NCBI GenBank assembly: GCA_036873755.1
Contig: JAVTVY010018763.1
Coordinates: 1 to 64,000, forward strand
Length of the DNA stretch: 64,000 nt
From: Hanleya hanleyi
Lineage: Eukaryota; Mollusca; Polyplacophora; Lepidopleurida; Hanleyidae
Direction: 5' to 3'
Positions 26,501 through 40,800 of this stretch are shown in pieces. The notes under the pieces are model-generated. The model worked only from the letters and a program-made list of their open reading frames with translations. It had not been told where the DNA came from and did no database searches. The translations under genes and the position numbers were made by a program. How positions within the stretch are numbered: position 1 is the first letter of the stretch; each line of letters opens with the position of its first letter.

Positions 26501-28190
26501 GATTATTGTTCCTGTCTTCCCTGTCTAGGGATGTCTTGTAAGTTGTAACATAACTGAGAATATTTGGCTTCATGGTTAAAACAGACCATTCATTGGACAT
26601 AGAAATTGCCCCAGCAAGCTTTGCTTTCGTTAAGCACAGCTACACCACATGAAATTAGGGCATTAGCTGCTTCCTGGTTGGAGAAACATCTCAGTTAGGG
26701 CTTTGTACTTCTGGAAATAATCGATAATCACATTTTCGGTTCTCTATCTGAGGGACCTGGCCGACCAATACCATTGCTGATCGGTTGTCATCACTGGGCT
26801 CTGTAGTACCAACCCAGCACATTGTGATCCGACATTAAAGCAAGAGGGAGGGGAGTCTCCTAACCAAATCTACTCTATACACATTTGCTGAATACTTCTT
26901 ACAGATTATTGACTCCCAATATTTGAAATGTGATTTGCCGCCCTTAATAAGGTCATTGGAGAAATAGTAGGAGTTTCTTGCCATCTGTCACACATGGTTT
27001 GAGGGGTTAAATGGCACAAGCAATATTTCTCCCAGTATCAAGCATCATGATCCCAGACATCGTTCACCTCTCGTGGACTGGTCCTCTCGTGGACTGGTCC
27101 TAGAATTGAATCCGATATATATACATACACCTGTGCAGTCCGCTATCCCTCCATCTTCTGGGGGTTTGTTGCTTATGGTAATGAAAGGGTAAAGATTACG
27201 AAATAATTACGAATAATTGGAAATCAATTTTTGTAATTATTAATGATACAAACCTTTCATTGTTCCAATTTTCCCAACCTCAGTTCCTGTATTATTTTAT
27301 GACATTGTCCATTCATCCATCAGCTTTCTCGTGAACTCAACTAGCCCTTTTTCACTCAATTCTTTTGAAACTTGCTACACACTACATCACTTTTTGAACC
27401 AACATGTGATGTTTTTTGCTGGAGTTTTGTCCCTTTTTTCAAAAATATAATATTATAACTGTAAATTCTTGTGTTTGCAACTACTCAAAGTTTTCTCTGG
27501 ATTGTTTTTTAAGAGGATGGCATTTGGCAGTGCCAACTGGTAGTAATTCCTAAAATGTTCATTTGTGTTATAAAGCTTCCAAGAGTTATGCCCCATTATC
27601 GTTAAAAATTTTGTATCATAAATAATACATGCACCGACCTCTTCAAATGGAGGACTATTTTGCATGAACTGCCTGCCTATCAGCCTTTGTTAATATCACA
27701 AGAAGAAAAAACAGTATGAAAACATCAACAAAGAAATCTCTGTTAGCAGAAGCAAATCAACCTGAAGTGTGTAACATTAAATGACAATATCTAGCACTCA
27801 TCAAACCACCTACATCACTACTAGACTCTTCCACAGTCTCCATACATGAAAGACCACATGCGGTGGATTTGGCACGCAGGGGATCATGGGTAGGACTATT
27901 TATGTACATTTCATTGGCTGAGTATTTGAATTCCAATGCCAGCTCATCTCCTGAGATGCATTGATTTTGTGTTGAATCTGTGCGAACATGACACCTGCAA
28001 TTTTTCTGCGTATCTACGTCCCATGTGTTACGTATAAAGCAGGGAGGCAGTGACCAATGCAGACTTCTAGTTCATTTGCTTCTGATATCAGCCAATAATA
28101 CCCCCTCCCCCCCCCCAGAAAAAAAAATAATGAAGTAAAAATATTGCATTTTGCATGTTACCACCAAGAACTTCAGGTGCAGTTACAAAC

Positions 28191-28430
28191 TTAATTCCTC
28201 TAATAATTCAATCCCCCTATCAAAATTCAATCACCCCCAATTTTGGGAACAACATACATTCAATCATGGTTCTAATGAAGTTGAACACCCTCTAAAATGA
28301 TTGAAATAATGGATTATATGCATGATTTTGAACAATTTTGTCAGCTGCCTGTTCTAATATATTTGATCTCTCCCCAGATTTTATGATGGGAAATTTGACT
28401 TCCTTTGATTGAATTATTAGAGGGATTACC
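28191..28430. mobile_element. MITE copy, TCTAATAATTCAATC family
   Basis: About 240 bp. The left end has CTCTAATAATTCAATCCCCC and the right end is the complement (TTGAATTATTAGAGGGATTA), making terminal inverted repeats of roughly 20 bases. The interior has AATCACCCCC and a TTTGATC block. The same structure recurs at 32033 and 53768, with partial copies near 25309, 38854 and 43801. It is too short to code and is presumably mobilised by another transposase. Confidence 0.75.
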
Positions 28431-29663
28431 ATAGCTAATATAATTAAAGTATGGTATTCGTCACAGGTCTGAAACATGAACACAATCTCTCAGAACCATT
28501 GTTTATCACACAACAGGACCCGACTGAAGACGGCAGGAACATACCCGTCTACAAAGATGAAGTAGGCAGTAGTGTTTGTATATTATTGTTAGAATATTTT
28601 CTTACCTTGCATGCCTTGTCTTCGACGTTTGATATATCGTAACGAAACAAATTAGAGTTTCATTCGTTTGTGGTAGCTCAGGATAGCCAGAGTTGTCTTC
28701 ACTTGATAGTTTATTTAACATATTGTTGTGGTGTGTGTGAAGCGTGTTGTTTGTCAATATTGTTTGTGATTGAAAAATTTTGTTTGTCAAAAGTTTTCAG
28801 TTTATTTTCAGTGATAGGCTCAAACATACAAGTGTCTAGTTTATTGGCAGATTTCAGATGTTCTCATCCAAAAAATAAAAGTTATTTTTGTCTGAATGCC
28901 CAAGACACCCTTAGTCATTAGTAGGAGTATGTAGGCAGATCAAAAGGGGAAACCAAATGGAGAATTAAAACTTCTGGGTGAGAAATATATTGTTGCCATA
29001 TTTTTGGAAAATTTTAAATTTATTCCCACTGGTTGCTGAGATATAGCACTTCAGAGATTTGTGGGTTTGGTAAAAATTTGGTATGCAAATGAGCTAAGAT
29101 GATGTCCCAAAGTGAACCAGAAATAATTAGATAGAAATCTAAAATACTTACATGTGGGATGCTAATTCTTTTGCCTTCCATTAAAATCTAGTTCTCAGGC
29201 TATTGGATATCACTTTTGCAACTTGGTTAACAATAATTTCTTAAATATGGTTTCCATAGCAACTGGTAACCAAGTGTTTTATTCCAGGAACTTAAGTAGT
29301 TGAAGTGATTTATTTAATGAATATGAATTGCATAGACCTTTATTACGGCTATTCAGTGATTGAGATTTCATAAATCTTGCGATGTCCAAAATGAAGCCCT
29401 TACTAACGTGCTGCTTTCAGCTATGGTAACCATATTTCTAGAAATAGTAAGATTTTTTTCCAAAAACAAGTTAAATAATTTGCTTATTCCATAGATAAAA
29501 TTTGTTATAAATTTTAAAGTGATTATTGTTCAGTGAATATTCCAGCATAAATTTAGCTCATTATCTCGAGTTCACTTAAATTCACTAATCTCATTTGCAT
29601 AAAATCCCAGAATATCAGATTTAGATTTCAAACTCCAATATCTCTGCAACTGTTTGTAGTATC

Positions 29664-29870
29664 CAGGGCTTCGTTTTTAGCATGAGTGAAAGCTCACCTG
29701 CACGCAAACACTCTCGTAAATTCATGTAACGAGAGTTATTTTTAACTCACGTAAACTGTCATATTTTATATTGTATTATATTGCAATCACTCGCCTGACT
29801 TTCATATACCCTCTCCTAAATATTTTGACGTGAGCTATTTTGACGTGCTAATTCTAAACACGAAGCCCTG
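29664..29870. mobile_element. MITE copy 1, CAGGGCTTCG...CGAAGCCCTG family
   Basis: 207 bp with imperfect inverted ends CAGGGCTTCGTTTTTAG and CTAAACACGAAGCCCTG. Flanked by the 6-base direct repeat AGTATC (29658-29663 and 29871-29876). About 90% alike to 36578-36789 by eye. The CAGGG ends resemble hAT elements, but the duplication is shorter than the usual 8 bases. Confidence 0.8.
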
Positions 29871-31106
29871 AGTATCTACATGCAGTAAACACATCTTTCT
29901 CAGAATCGGGAGCACTTTTGTCTCCTAAAAGTGACCACAGACCATTTGGGCTTCCCTTCAAAGATTGCTACAAGAAAATTCAAACTTTCAAAAAATGCCA
30001 ATTCCATTGTGTGAAGGCTGTTCATGGTTGTTTGTGATGGTGAAAGTTCTGAAATTTGTCTGAAAAGTTGGACTTTGAAAAGTTGGATTCGTTATCTTGA
30101 TCCCTGGGTTTATGGCGAGTTGGTTCGTATACTTTTGGTGTTGATCAGAAAAGCATATGAACACCACTGAGTATGTGCACAAACAAACACCGCCAGTAAA
30201 AGAGAACCTTTTTTTTTGTCATAACATTTGTTCCCTATGAACCAAAGTTTGAAATATGAATGATATTACAGATCTGGAACAGATATATGAAAGGATACAT
30301 GTAGGCTGCAATATAGTGGTTTTAAATCTATGATTGTTTGAATTCCTGTGTTCCTCCCATGTTTCCTCTGTTCCACCCTTCTGTACTGAATATCAATCTC
30401 AGTAAACTCCGATATACATGTAATTTCACAGATAATCATATCTCACATCATCACTATATAAATCCCGTGAAAATTTCAAACTATTTCAGTTAGCCAATCA
30501 GTTGCATATCTGAGAGAAACAACTTCACAATAATGCCCCTTATAATTACACACATGGGCATGTGAACCAATATAGTCAACAATATAGTGAAATGGTATCC
30601 AAATAAGGTATCATGCCCAGATCGGTTCGTGGAAAACATTCTTCTCCAGAAAGGGGACAATTCCCACTCTCACCCCCCAGGGTCTACTTAAACAGTCTAC
30701 TTCATTGTTTTATGCCCCCTCTACAAAGTAAAACCAAGGGGTGTCTTGCTTCTGTCGCACCTGTCTGTCTGTCCCAATCTCTTAATCTGAGCAAAATACA
30801 GCAGTAGTTTCCTTAGAAATACAAGTACATGTGATGTGGTAATTGAATAATATGTCCTCTGAGTCCGTATAAGTCAGTTGGCAAGCACCTCATTCAACAT
30901 GGTCACTGCCACATGTGGGAAATTCATCCAATGACTGTGCTGTTGTGAATCTATGAGAAAATCGACTCTGTGTCACCATTTCAGTAACCCCTGAACAAAC
31001 TCCTATAAATCATGCTGGATATTATATGATAAAACGATGGACTTTCACAAACTCTTCGCTGTATGGTGAAAGAAGATAGTATGATGATTCATACAATTAA
31101 CAAAAC

Positions 31107-31470
31107 ATGGGTGGATTTATTTTGGGAGAGAATAAATTTGTCTATTCTATTATTACTTGTAATATAGGTATATATCCAGTGTATACCACAATCCAGGTCT
31201 TTTATCTTCATTTTTACTCCGCGACCAATTTTGGTCAAAGGGGTATTGTCATCGTCTGTGTCATGTGTCCATACGTCTGTCTGTCCATCATCGACATTAC
31301 CACGATATCTCTGGAAGAACTATATCCAGACTCACCAAGTCGTACAACAGTTGCAACTGACTGTGGGCCAGGAAGCCTATTGAAGATGGCCCACTGTGAC
31401 CTATTTTTTCGAGGTCAAAGAACATATATATATATACATATAAAAGATTTGATGATATTGACATGATATA
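31107..31470. repeat. Dispersed degenerate repeat fragment
   Basis: Bases about 31220-31430 carry the phrases GGGGTATTGTCATCGTCTG, CTGTCTGTCCATC, CACGATATCTCTGG, AAGCCTATTGAAGATG and TGACCTATTTTTTCGAGGTC. These recur in SPTLC1 introns at 39290-39960, 40440-40680 and 41500-43100. A 119-codon plus-strand frame runs through the repeat and is not considered a gene. Confidence 0.6.
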
Positions 31471-31785
31471 TCTCTTAAAGTATTTAGATCATCAAGGGTG
31501 AAATTCTGATAGGAACTTCTGAAGCATTACAAGATGTACTGACCATTACTCATTATCTAAATTGAAACTGTCCATATCATACATTTTGATAGGGCAGATT
31601 TTTATGATGTGACGGCTATGAAATGTGATAGGAAACTGTCTTAAACCGATTGTTAGTAAAATCCCATATTGAGATAACTGTACTTTGACTGAATTGTTTC
31701 TTGTATGAATGATACGATGATGTAACATGATTAATCAATAACACTGGACATCATGTATTTAGTTGTATTTATGTTCTCTTTCCAG

Positions 31786-31890
31786 GCCCCAGCCTATCAT
31801 CTGATTTTCGAAGCGCTGCTCATTTTATGGATTGTAAAACTCATTTTCTCCAAAAGTTACAGCCCAGCAAAGGAAATTTTAACGGAAAAG
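31786..31890 (+). CDS. SPTLC1: SPTLC1 exon 2: N-terminal membrane helix
   Basis: 35 codons between acceptor TCTTTCCAG and donor GTATTA, beginning [20 protein letters not shown]. The boundary falls just before the residue equivalent to human Ala20, where I recall the human exon 1/2 junction lying. This is the single-pass helix through which ORMDL proteins restrain the enzyme in vertebrates; the Tyr23 and FSK positions altered in human disease are conserved. It starts and ends in phase 0. A preceding exon of about 19 codons is required. Confidence 0.95.
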
Positions 31891-34800
31891 GTATTATAAT
31901 ATTATTTTTATTGGTTCGCATGCTTTATCTACGTCTGTCTGTCTGTTGGGTGTCTGTCAGGTTGATTGGTTGAAGTTTTTCTCCGGCTGGATAAATATTT
32001 TCTTCCCCTCTGTTTGGGCTAAAGTATTGTATGATAATCTGTCTAATAATTCAATGATTACTCCCCTATCAAAATTAAATCACCCCCATTTTGGGGACAA
32101 AATTTGATCGGCTATTCTAATAAATTTGACCACCTTCTAAAATCATTGAAATAATTGGAAAAATAATGGACCAGATTGCATGATTTTGAACCATTTTGTC
32201 AACTTCATGTTGTAACAAATTTGATCACCCCCATACTTCATGATAGAAAATTTCACTTAAATGTGATTGAATTATTAGAGGGATTACTATACATGTAGGC
32301 TTGCTAAACACACTTTGGAAATGTGGACCTCTTGTTTATGGGATGAAATATTAATTATTGTCGAAATTATCTTGAATTGAACTTTGCCATATTTTTCTCA
32401 TTGGTTAAAATTTTTCCATGAGCAGGTTAAAGTTTTCTCTCGGCTGTCTTTATCCCCCTCTCTGTGAGCATAAGATTTTTGTGGGCTTGCTGAACATACT
32501 GATGTGTGCACTTCCTATTTGTGTGATTACATTATATTATTATTTGTTTGTAGAAATTACCGCAAGTTTATCCTCATCAATTTCATGGAACAGTTGATAA
32601 CCTTCTGTCATGTCTGTAATCCTGCAGTCCCACAGTTTTGACTGGAGGTTCCTGAGACTGTGTGGGCTTGCTTTAATAATACAGTTAAAAATGTCAAGTT
32701 TGATGAAACATTCCTCAGAAACATTCTTGTTTGATCGCATGAAACATTCAAGTTTGAATACTGGATAGATACACTTAAATCATCTGTCATGTCTGTCTGT
32801 CATTCACAGGAGAAGGACGAGTTGATAGCAGAATGGAATCCCGAACCCCTGGTACCCGATACCCCACAAGATCATCCCATTCTCTTAGCCATGGAGAGGA
32901 GCATCATACAAGGGTAGGTCATCCAGCTGTTACGTCAGATGCTGTGGTGAAAGGGGAGGGGAAGCTTCATTGATCTCTGCCTACAATTGCTCCCTGACTT
33001 CTTTGTTTGTCTTCCTGACTCTGTATCTTCGCTGCTCGATAAACCCATCATAATTGCTGTAAACCAGAAGCTTTCTTTGGAGTGTCTTGTCTTAATTAAT
33101 CTCCAGTCATGTCAGACTAGATTCATTACATGTGAGCAGGACATTATTTGCTGTGAATATTGTCGACCCTTAGAAGTACACACAATCACTTCTTTCTTCA
33201 CGATTATGAAATGTAACAACATCCATACATGTTTTTGTTTTTTTGCATCAAATTAAAGATGTGGCAAGCAGATAAAGGAATCTTAGTTATTTCATCAAAC
33301 CTGGCATCCAACAGTTGTTGAATATGGAAAAGTTTTCTTTGTCATGAATGAAATCTATTGTTTTGTAGGAGAGCTGGCAAATATGTGAATATAAATGAGA
33401 AGCAGTGTCTGAACATGGCCACATTCAATTTCCTCGGATTGGTTGGGAATAAATCTGTGGAGGTACATACAGTCCATATCTCAATGTTTGTTACACTGTG
33501 GTACACTCATATGCCAGCTTTTGTTACTACATCCCCTACGCTTTGTTCCATCACTGATTCATACCGCCTGATGATCACCTATTGACCATTAGAGGCACTG
33601 TATCTGTATTATCCAATCATTTTGCTGTAATGTCTGGTTCACTTCAGATTCCTCATACTTAGGCTGATTCATGGAAAATGCAACTGTAAATTGCAGTTAT
33701 TGTGTCACAAGCACATATGATAATACTATTCACACTTGACCTCCGTTGTAACCTGTAAAAATAGGTCAACGTTCAGTTGAAAGTGACTTGACATAAAAGC
33801 ACTCACAAGCAGCATTGTTCCAACGATTGAGCCTCTAGCCCTCTGTGTTAGAGATATTGTATTCATAACATTTAGGATGGACATACAGATGGATGAACAG
33901 CATATTTGTAGTCCCCTCTGACTAGGTGTTGAAAGACTGAGCATCCCGTTCCAAACTGTTCTGTGTTCCTCCGTTGCCTCCGGGGGATGGGTGACAATTA
34001 TGGGACCCCTCCTTGTGCAAACTGTAACTGAAGTTCCGTTGAAACTGGCCGAGACCATCCTCTCAATGTCAGAGTTTGTAACCTCCTAAACTGTCGGTGT
34101 AACATCCTCTGACTGCACTGGGTTGAAGTATGTGGCGCACATGTGCATTTAGTCTGTATCGATATTCATCGAGAGCCATGCACACAAAAGCTGCATGCCA
34201 CAGTGCAATCAGAGGGTATATCTGACAGCAAGAGGTACACAATCTGATGCCATGAGAATGACCCAGACATGTAAAAAGGTTGAAAACATACTTAAACTTT
34301 TACAACCTTTCTCCCCTTCCTTGAAAACTCTCATCCACTGATATTGGCATGATGCTCCAGTCTTCGTTGGCATGGTGCCAATGTCAGTAGACGAGCTTAT
34401 GTGGTCTCTCAAATGGAGAGTTATTCTGTCAGCTGAGAACATACTTGGATTTAGGTCTATTTTTGTCGCTTTGTTAATCAATTTCACGATGAAAACAGCA
34501 GTTAAACTTGAGAAAGAAATTCCATCTTGTAATTTATTTGTATGACCCCTTCCTCTCCCATCTTGTAAAATAGTCTTCCAATGAACACCTGCACTTGACA
34601 AATGTACATTTCATAAAACCATGCTAAAAGTTGTTGTAGACACAAGTGTTTCAGAATATATGATTTTGAACTATTAAATTTCAGGACGAGGCTGTGAAAG
34701 CTCTGAGGAAATATGGTGTTGGTTCTTGTGGTCCTCGAGGATTCTATGGAACCATGGGTTAGTATTTACCATGTTTATCATTAAAAAAAAAGAAACTTTC

Positions 34801-37800
34801 TCATCCCAATAAATGTTGGATAATTCTAATAATAACTTGTCTAAATTTTCTAGTAAATAAGATAACTTATGGTCTGATACTTCACTCTTACATCACGATC
34901 ACGGGAGATGCAGCATCACAAGTTATAATATTATCTATCGATATGCATTTGTCCAAAATTGTTCAATATTATCTAATGATATATATTTCTCCAAAACTGA
35001 CCAGTATTATCTATTGATATATACATGTATTTGTCCAAAATTGTCCAATATTATCTATCATTGTCCAGTGTTATATATAGATATGAATTTGTCCAAAATT
35101 GTTCAGTATTTATGTATTTGTCCAGAATTGTCCAATATTATCCATTGATTTGAATTTCTCCAAAATGGTCCAGTATTATCTATTGATATGTATGTTCAAA
35201 ATTGTCCAATATTATCTGTCAATATGTATTTTCCAAAATTGTCTAATATTATCTATTGATATGTATTTGCCTAAAATTGTCAAACGTGTAATGGATCTAA
35301 TAACATGGTTAAAAGAAAGAGAATACATTGGAGATGGTCATAAATTATTGCTGTGATATTTTCATAAATTTTTCATGTTTTTCTTGTAGATGTTCACTTG
35401 GAGTTAGAACAGCGTTTGGCCAAATTCATGCAATGTGAAGAGGCAATTGTGTACTCCTATGGCTTTGCTACGATAGCAAGTGCCATACCTGCTTACTCAA
35501 AAAGAGGAGATGTTATATTTTGGTAAGCTGGCCAGTGGTTGTATGTATCTTTACCCCAGTAATGTTTTTTCCCCATACCAGTGTCTTGTAATTTAATACA
35601 TCAGAATTAAACTTTTTTTTCTACGTAATATATTCACCCCAGTGCTGTCAGCTAATCTTACACTGGTCGAATTCTGAGTGCCACGCTGTCAAGCAGAGTT
35701 GACTGTCTTAGTCATTGGATTTGAAAAATAAGTTTGATGGATGATACATTGATTACTGAAAATATGTTCAGCATATTACAGCTTCAGAAATTTTCAGGAA
35801 TCACAATTTGGAAAAACTGATGCCTACTTTCTCAATGAAAGAGTAGAATGTCAACCTTTGTTGAACTTGTCAGGTCACCTTTGTCATGTTCATGGTGAAT
35901 GTAAGACAGATTTAAGGTTTTCTGGTCCCTGATAATTCATTGGTAACCTGATAATTATTAGGTAAAGTACATCACTAGGCCAACAGATGTTTTGAAATAC
36001 TGGTACTCTGTACGATCAAATTTGACTTGTTCATCGAATATGAGAGGAACTACAAACCCAATCCTGGCTTGCTTATTTCAGTCACATATATCTTGTATCA
36101 TAAATAATTTTCCTTCACCAGTAAAACACTCGCCACTTCCTCACCTGAGAAAAGTTTGGCGCGCAATGGGGGACAACTTTCTGTTCAGTGTGCAACAAGT
36201 GCATCAAGTGTGTGCAATGTTTATTATGTTCAATGCTCTGCCATGGAACATTTATATCTTTAGCCAGACAACAAGATGGGCTTCCAACATCTTGACACAT
36301 CAAGATTTATAGAGTGACGTGAAAGGCTTTCATCCAATGAAAATGCAAGGAATTTACATGAGATATAATAATATGATTCATTTTGAACCTGGATAAAATA
36401 ATTAAAGGTTCTAACAAATGGTCCCCACACCCCATGCATTTTTGATGCTAAATTGTTGTAAGAGGTTATACTTGATATTTAATAGCAGTGTATGACACAA
36501 TGAGACATCGGGTTCCTATTGCTTCAATGCATTTTGTTCAGAAGCAACAGAAACTTGATAATGTGATGTCTAGTACTCAGGGCATCGTTTTTAGCGTGAG
36601 TGATAGCTCACCTGCACGCAAACACTCTCGTAAATTCACGCCACGAGAGGTATTTTTAACTCACATAAACTGTCATATTTTATATTGTATTATATTGCAA
36701 TCACTCGCCTGACTGTCAAATACCCTCTCCTAAATATTTCGACGTGAGCTATTTTCAGCTCGCGTGCTAATTCTAAACACGAAGCCCTGGTACTGTAATA
36801 TCACTTGTCTTTATTGCTCCATGTAAGTGTCCGGTCTGTGTCTTGTGTGCTGTCCTGAGTATTTTATAGGGTGGATGGAGGGTGTCTGGTTCCATGCTGC
36901 TTCAAAGATTTCTTCTTTGGGTGGTGCTTAGTTAGTTCGTCGCGATATAGCAGGTGGTTGAGTGGGTTCAGGTTCCTGTTGCTTCAATGCATTTTGATGA
37001 GAAGCAACAGGAACTTGATAATGTGATGTCTAGCACTGTAATATCACTTGTCTTTATTGCACCATGTGAGTGTCCTGTCTGTGTCTTGTGCGCTGTCCTC
37101 AGTATTTTATAGGGTGGATGGAGGGTGTTTGGTTCCATGCTGCTTCAAAGATTTCTTTGAAGTTGCAGGAACACAACTGGGCTGGGTGGTGCTTAGTTGG
37201 TTTGTTGTGATATAGCTGAAATATTGTTGAAACCGACATTAAATTCTATTCACTCAATAACTCGTCGCGATATAGCTGAAATATTGTCAGGCCTTCAAGT
37301 GCCTCCTATATTTCCTATATTTTCCTATATTTTTGAGTCATTCCTATATTTTCCTATATTTTACTCAAAACCTCCTATATTTCCTATATTTTGACTTTTT
37401 CTCATGAAAACTTTCATCATTGCTCTGTAATGAGTCAAACTGACACGCGGAAATACATTTCAGAATTTTGTTTTCGCCTCGCTTCGCTCGGCAATATGAA
37501 AACATTTCAATCTCCCTATGCTGAATCAAATAACAGAACAGCTAGGTCACCTGAAAAAGACCACCACTATGACCACATTCAGTGAAAGTAATTTGATTAA
37601 ACACCAGAAAATTACCAAGTTTGGAACATACAATGTACATGTAGTATAGACCTGTCTTACACTCCTTTATTTCCTATATTTTCCTATATTTCATACAGAA
37701 AATTCCTATATTTCTCCTATATTTTTGCAAATTTCCTCCTATATTTTTGCAAATTTCCTCCTATATTTTCACTGTGAGCCACTTGAAGGCCTGTATTGTT

Positions 37801-40800
37801 GAAGGCGACTTTAAATTCTATTCACTCACTCACGCTGACACAGCAACTTGACAATCTTATAGAGCGTGATTGTAATCAGATCACAGATTACGGCTTCAAT
37901 GCAGTTTTCACCACATCTGTTTACTGTGTTAATCCAATTTGACGTCAATTTTCGTAAAAAAAAATATCAACTTGTCTAATGTCCATTGGTGACATCTGAT
38001 TTCAGTGATGAAGGAGTGTGTTTCTCCATCCAGAAGGGGCTCGTAGCGTCACGCAGTGTCATCAAGTTTTTCAAACATAATGATATGGAGGATCTGGAGA
38101 GACTTCTAATCCAACAACAAAAGGATGATAAAAAGGTGAGATTTGATGTTGATATTATGTCAAGAATAAGAATATGTCAGTTTACATATGACAGGAATAT
38201 ACATTTGCCGTTCTTTCTATCACATTTCTACTTGAGGAGGTAGCGGCATCATTTAAAAGTTATTCAGCAAATAACATATTTGATCAAGTGATTTGGTAGT
38301 TGAGATCCAATATGGTGAACTTCTTTCTTCAGCTTCATTTTTTGATAACACGGGCATTGAAATCACACTTCTGAAATTCTCTGAAAAACATGAACGCACT
38401 TGCACTTGCTCCAGTGCTTGAGATGACATTGGAAAACATGCACCTGCATTCTGGGCATGATGCTTTGCAACGTCACACACTACCTTCTATCTCACTGTGA
38501 CGGCTTCTAACCTGACGTCATGGCCACCTGGTCACATTATCTGTCATCATGTCAGTCGTTTCCAATTTTCCTCTGGTTCACTAGACCAAATTGAAGAATC
38601 TAACAATATTGGTCTCTATACGAAATACAAGACTACGACTTGAAAAGTCTTTAGGAAATGTTGCAGGTGATCATGATTTCCGTTCACCTGAACATTTAAA
38701 ATCCTGCTACTACCTCTTTAACATCTCCTACAACTAGGGAAATGTTGTTTGGGGGCCATAGTAATTACTATGCAATCAGCCCAGGACTGATACCATGATA
38801 AAGATATTAGGATGTAGACATCACTGTGTCTGTACATACTCCATAGTTTCAACTGATCACCCTCTAAAATTATTGAAATAACAAAGAAATAACAGATCAT
38901 ATGCATGCTTTTTATCCATTTTGTCATCTTCCTGTTCTGATAAATTTGATCACCCCCAGATTTTATGTTAGGAAATTTCACTTCCTGTGATTGAATTATT
39001 AGAGGCTTGTTAAGCAATTTAACTTTATACAGCAGGTCGTGATATTTGCGGGAAAAAATTATTGATGCTCATCGCTCACTCAGATAGAGTATTTTCAATG
39101 CTGTATTAAAACCATTCTTTATCTACAGAATCCAAGAAAGGCCAAGGTCACAAGACGGTTCCTAGTGGTGGAAGGTATATATGCCAAACATGGAGACATA
39201 TGTCCACTGCCTAAAATTGTGAGTTCACTTTTTTTTTTACTGTGTTTCCATCCTTCTTACTCAACTCTGCTCCCTTTTCACAAGGGTTTCATCAGAACAA
39301 AGTATCACTCAATCAAAATTGACCAAAGGGGTATTGTTGTCATCACTATGGTCTGTTCATCTGTTCATCTTTGTTAACATGATATCTCTTGAAGAATTAT
39401 AGCCAGGCTTCCCAAATGGACAACACATATTATACTGGCAATGGACCAGAAGCCTATTTGAAAATGACCGACCTTGACCCATCTTTTGTAGGTCAAACTA
39501 TACATGTAAAGTATTTCCAATATTGTTAACCCAATATCTCTTGAAGGTTCTACCCAGATTTTCTAAAGTTAGGTCACATTTGTATTTGACTAATGACTGG
39601 AAACAAATGTATAACTGACCTTGACCTATTTTTTCAAGGTCAAATTATATGATAAATGAATAAGTCTAATTCTGTCATCACAATGCCTCTTGCAAGATTA
39701 TAGCCAAGCTTCTCAAATTGATTCCACATAAGCTAATGATGTATCAGTAGCTTATCTAAGATGACTGACCATGACACATTTTATCTAGGTCAAATAATAT
39801 GTTAAATGTTACCATTGCTCTTGAAGGATTAGAGCTGTCCTCAAAAATCTAGTCTTAATGAACATGAGTGACCTTGACCTTGGTCAAATTATTTGATTAT
39901 GCTGTTCGCACAATATAGCTTGAAGCTTTGGAGCTAGCTTTTCTAGATTTACACCACAGATGGAAGTCTCACTCTCTATATGTGACCTCAACCCTCTGGA
40001 AGTTGACTGACCTTTATCCATTCAAAGTATTAAAGTTTGTCTTTCCGCAGTTGATGTTATCTCACATTGTCATTGAATTATAGTCAAGCTGTCCTCGTGT
40101 ACATGAATATATCAAATAAACGATGACCAAACTTCCCTAATTTGAACCACACATTCATCAAAATTCCAACAGCTGAGGGCTTCGGACTGATAGGGCTATT
40201 TTACTGATTGTATATGCACTCATTAGATAATCTAAGTATTTAATGAATATGATATCTAGAATGTCGGATGTTCAGTTCCTCACACAGATATGGTATGGCT
40301 CAATGATTATGTGAAACTGTGAGAAGGAAAGCATATTGCATGTAGGCCTACATCAATAGGGTTGAGAAATACCAATGCCCATCTCCTGATATAGATTTTA
40401 ACAAAAGATTGACTCTATAAGCTATAAATGTAAATGCAAGTACATGTACTTGTACGTTTTACCCTTTGGGGGAAATTGGCCCTAGGTATTGTCATCATCA
40501 TGTATGTCTGTCCATCCATTCATGCATTTCTCATTAACCGTGTTAACACCATAGTTCGTGAAGGACTGTGCCTAGGAACACCAAACTTAAATAACAATGC
40601 ATCAACAGAGCAAAAAAAAACTGTTGAAAATCAGTGAGATGGACCTACTTTTTCCATGTCTCATTGTCTACTCTGTTAAATTGGTTATGGGCAAATGTAT
40701 ATTGGAAAGGATCATTTTGAACAAACTTTTAGCTTTATCTCCACCCTGTTGTTAGTGCTGTTGTTGTAATACCATGCTTGTTTGTTGCAGGTGGAGTTGA

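Larger units (their letters stand above)
23507..31785. other. Gene-poor region upstream of SPTLC1 exon 2
   Basis: No gene recognised. The region may be partly SPTLC1 intron 1, since the first coding exon was not located. It contains a CTATATTTT-rich stretch at about 23544-23625 resembling the element at 37289, a CAA run at about 24850-24870, a GGGAAATCATTTTAAATT 18-bp triplication at about 25783-25837, a C-run then A-run at 28101-28128, and two miniature transposons listed separately. A 28467-28561 segment looks like a possible exon and is discussed in the findings. Confidence 0.5.

Noticed and set aside
34209..34601. 130-codon minus-strand frame in SPTLC1 intron 4
   Set aside because: No recognisable domain and no splice or promoter context; it could be a chance frame or old repeat.
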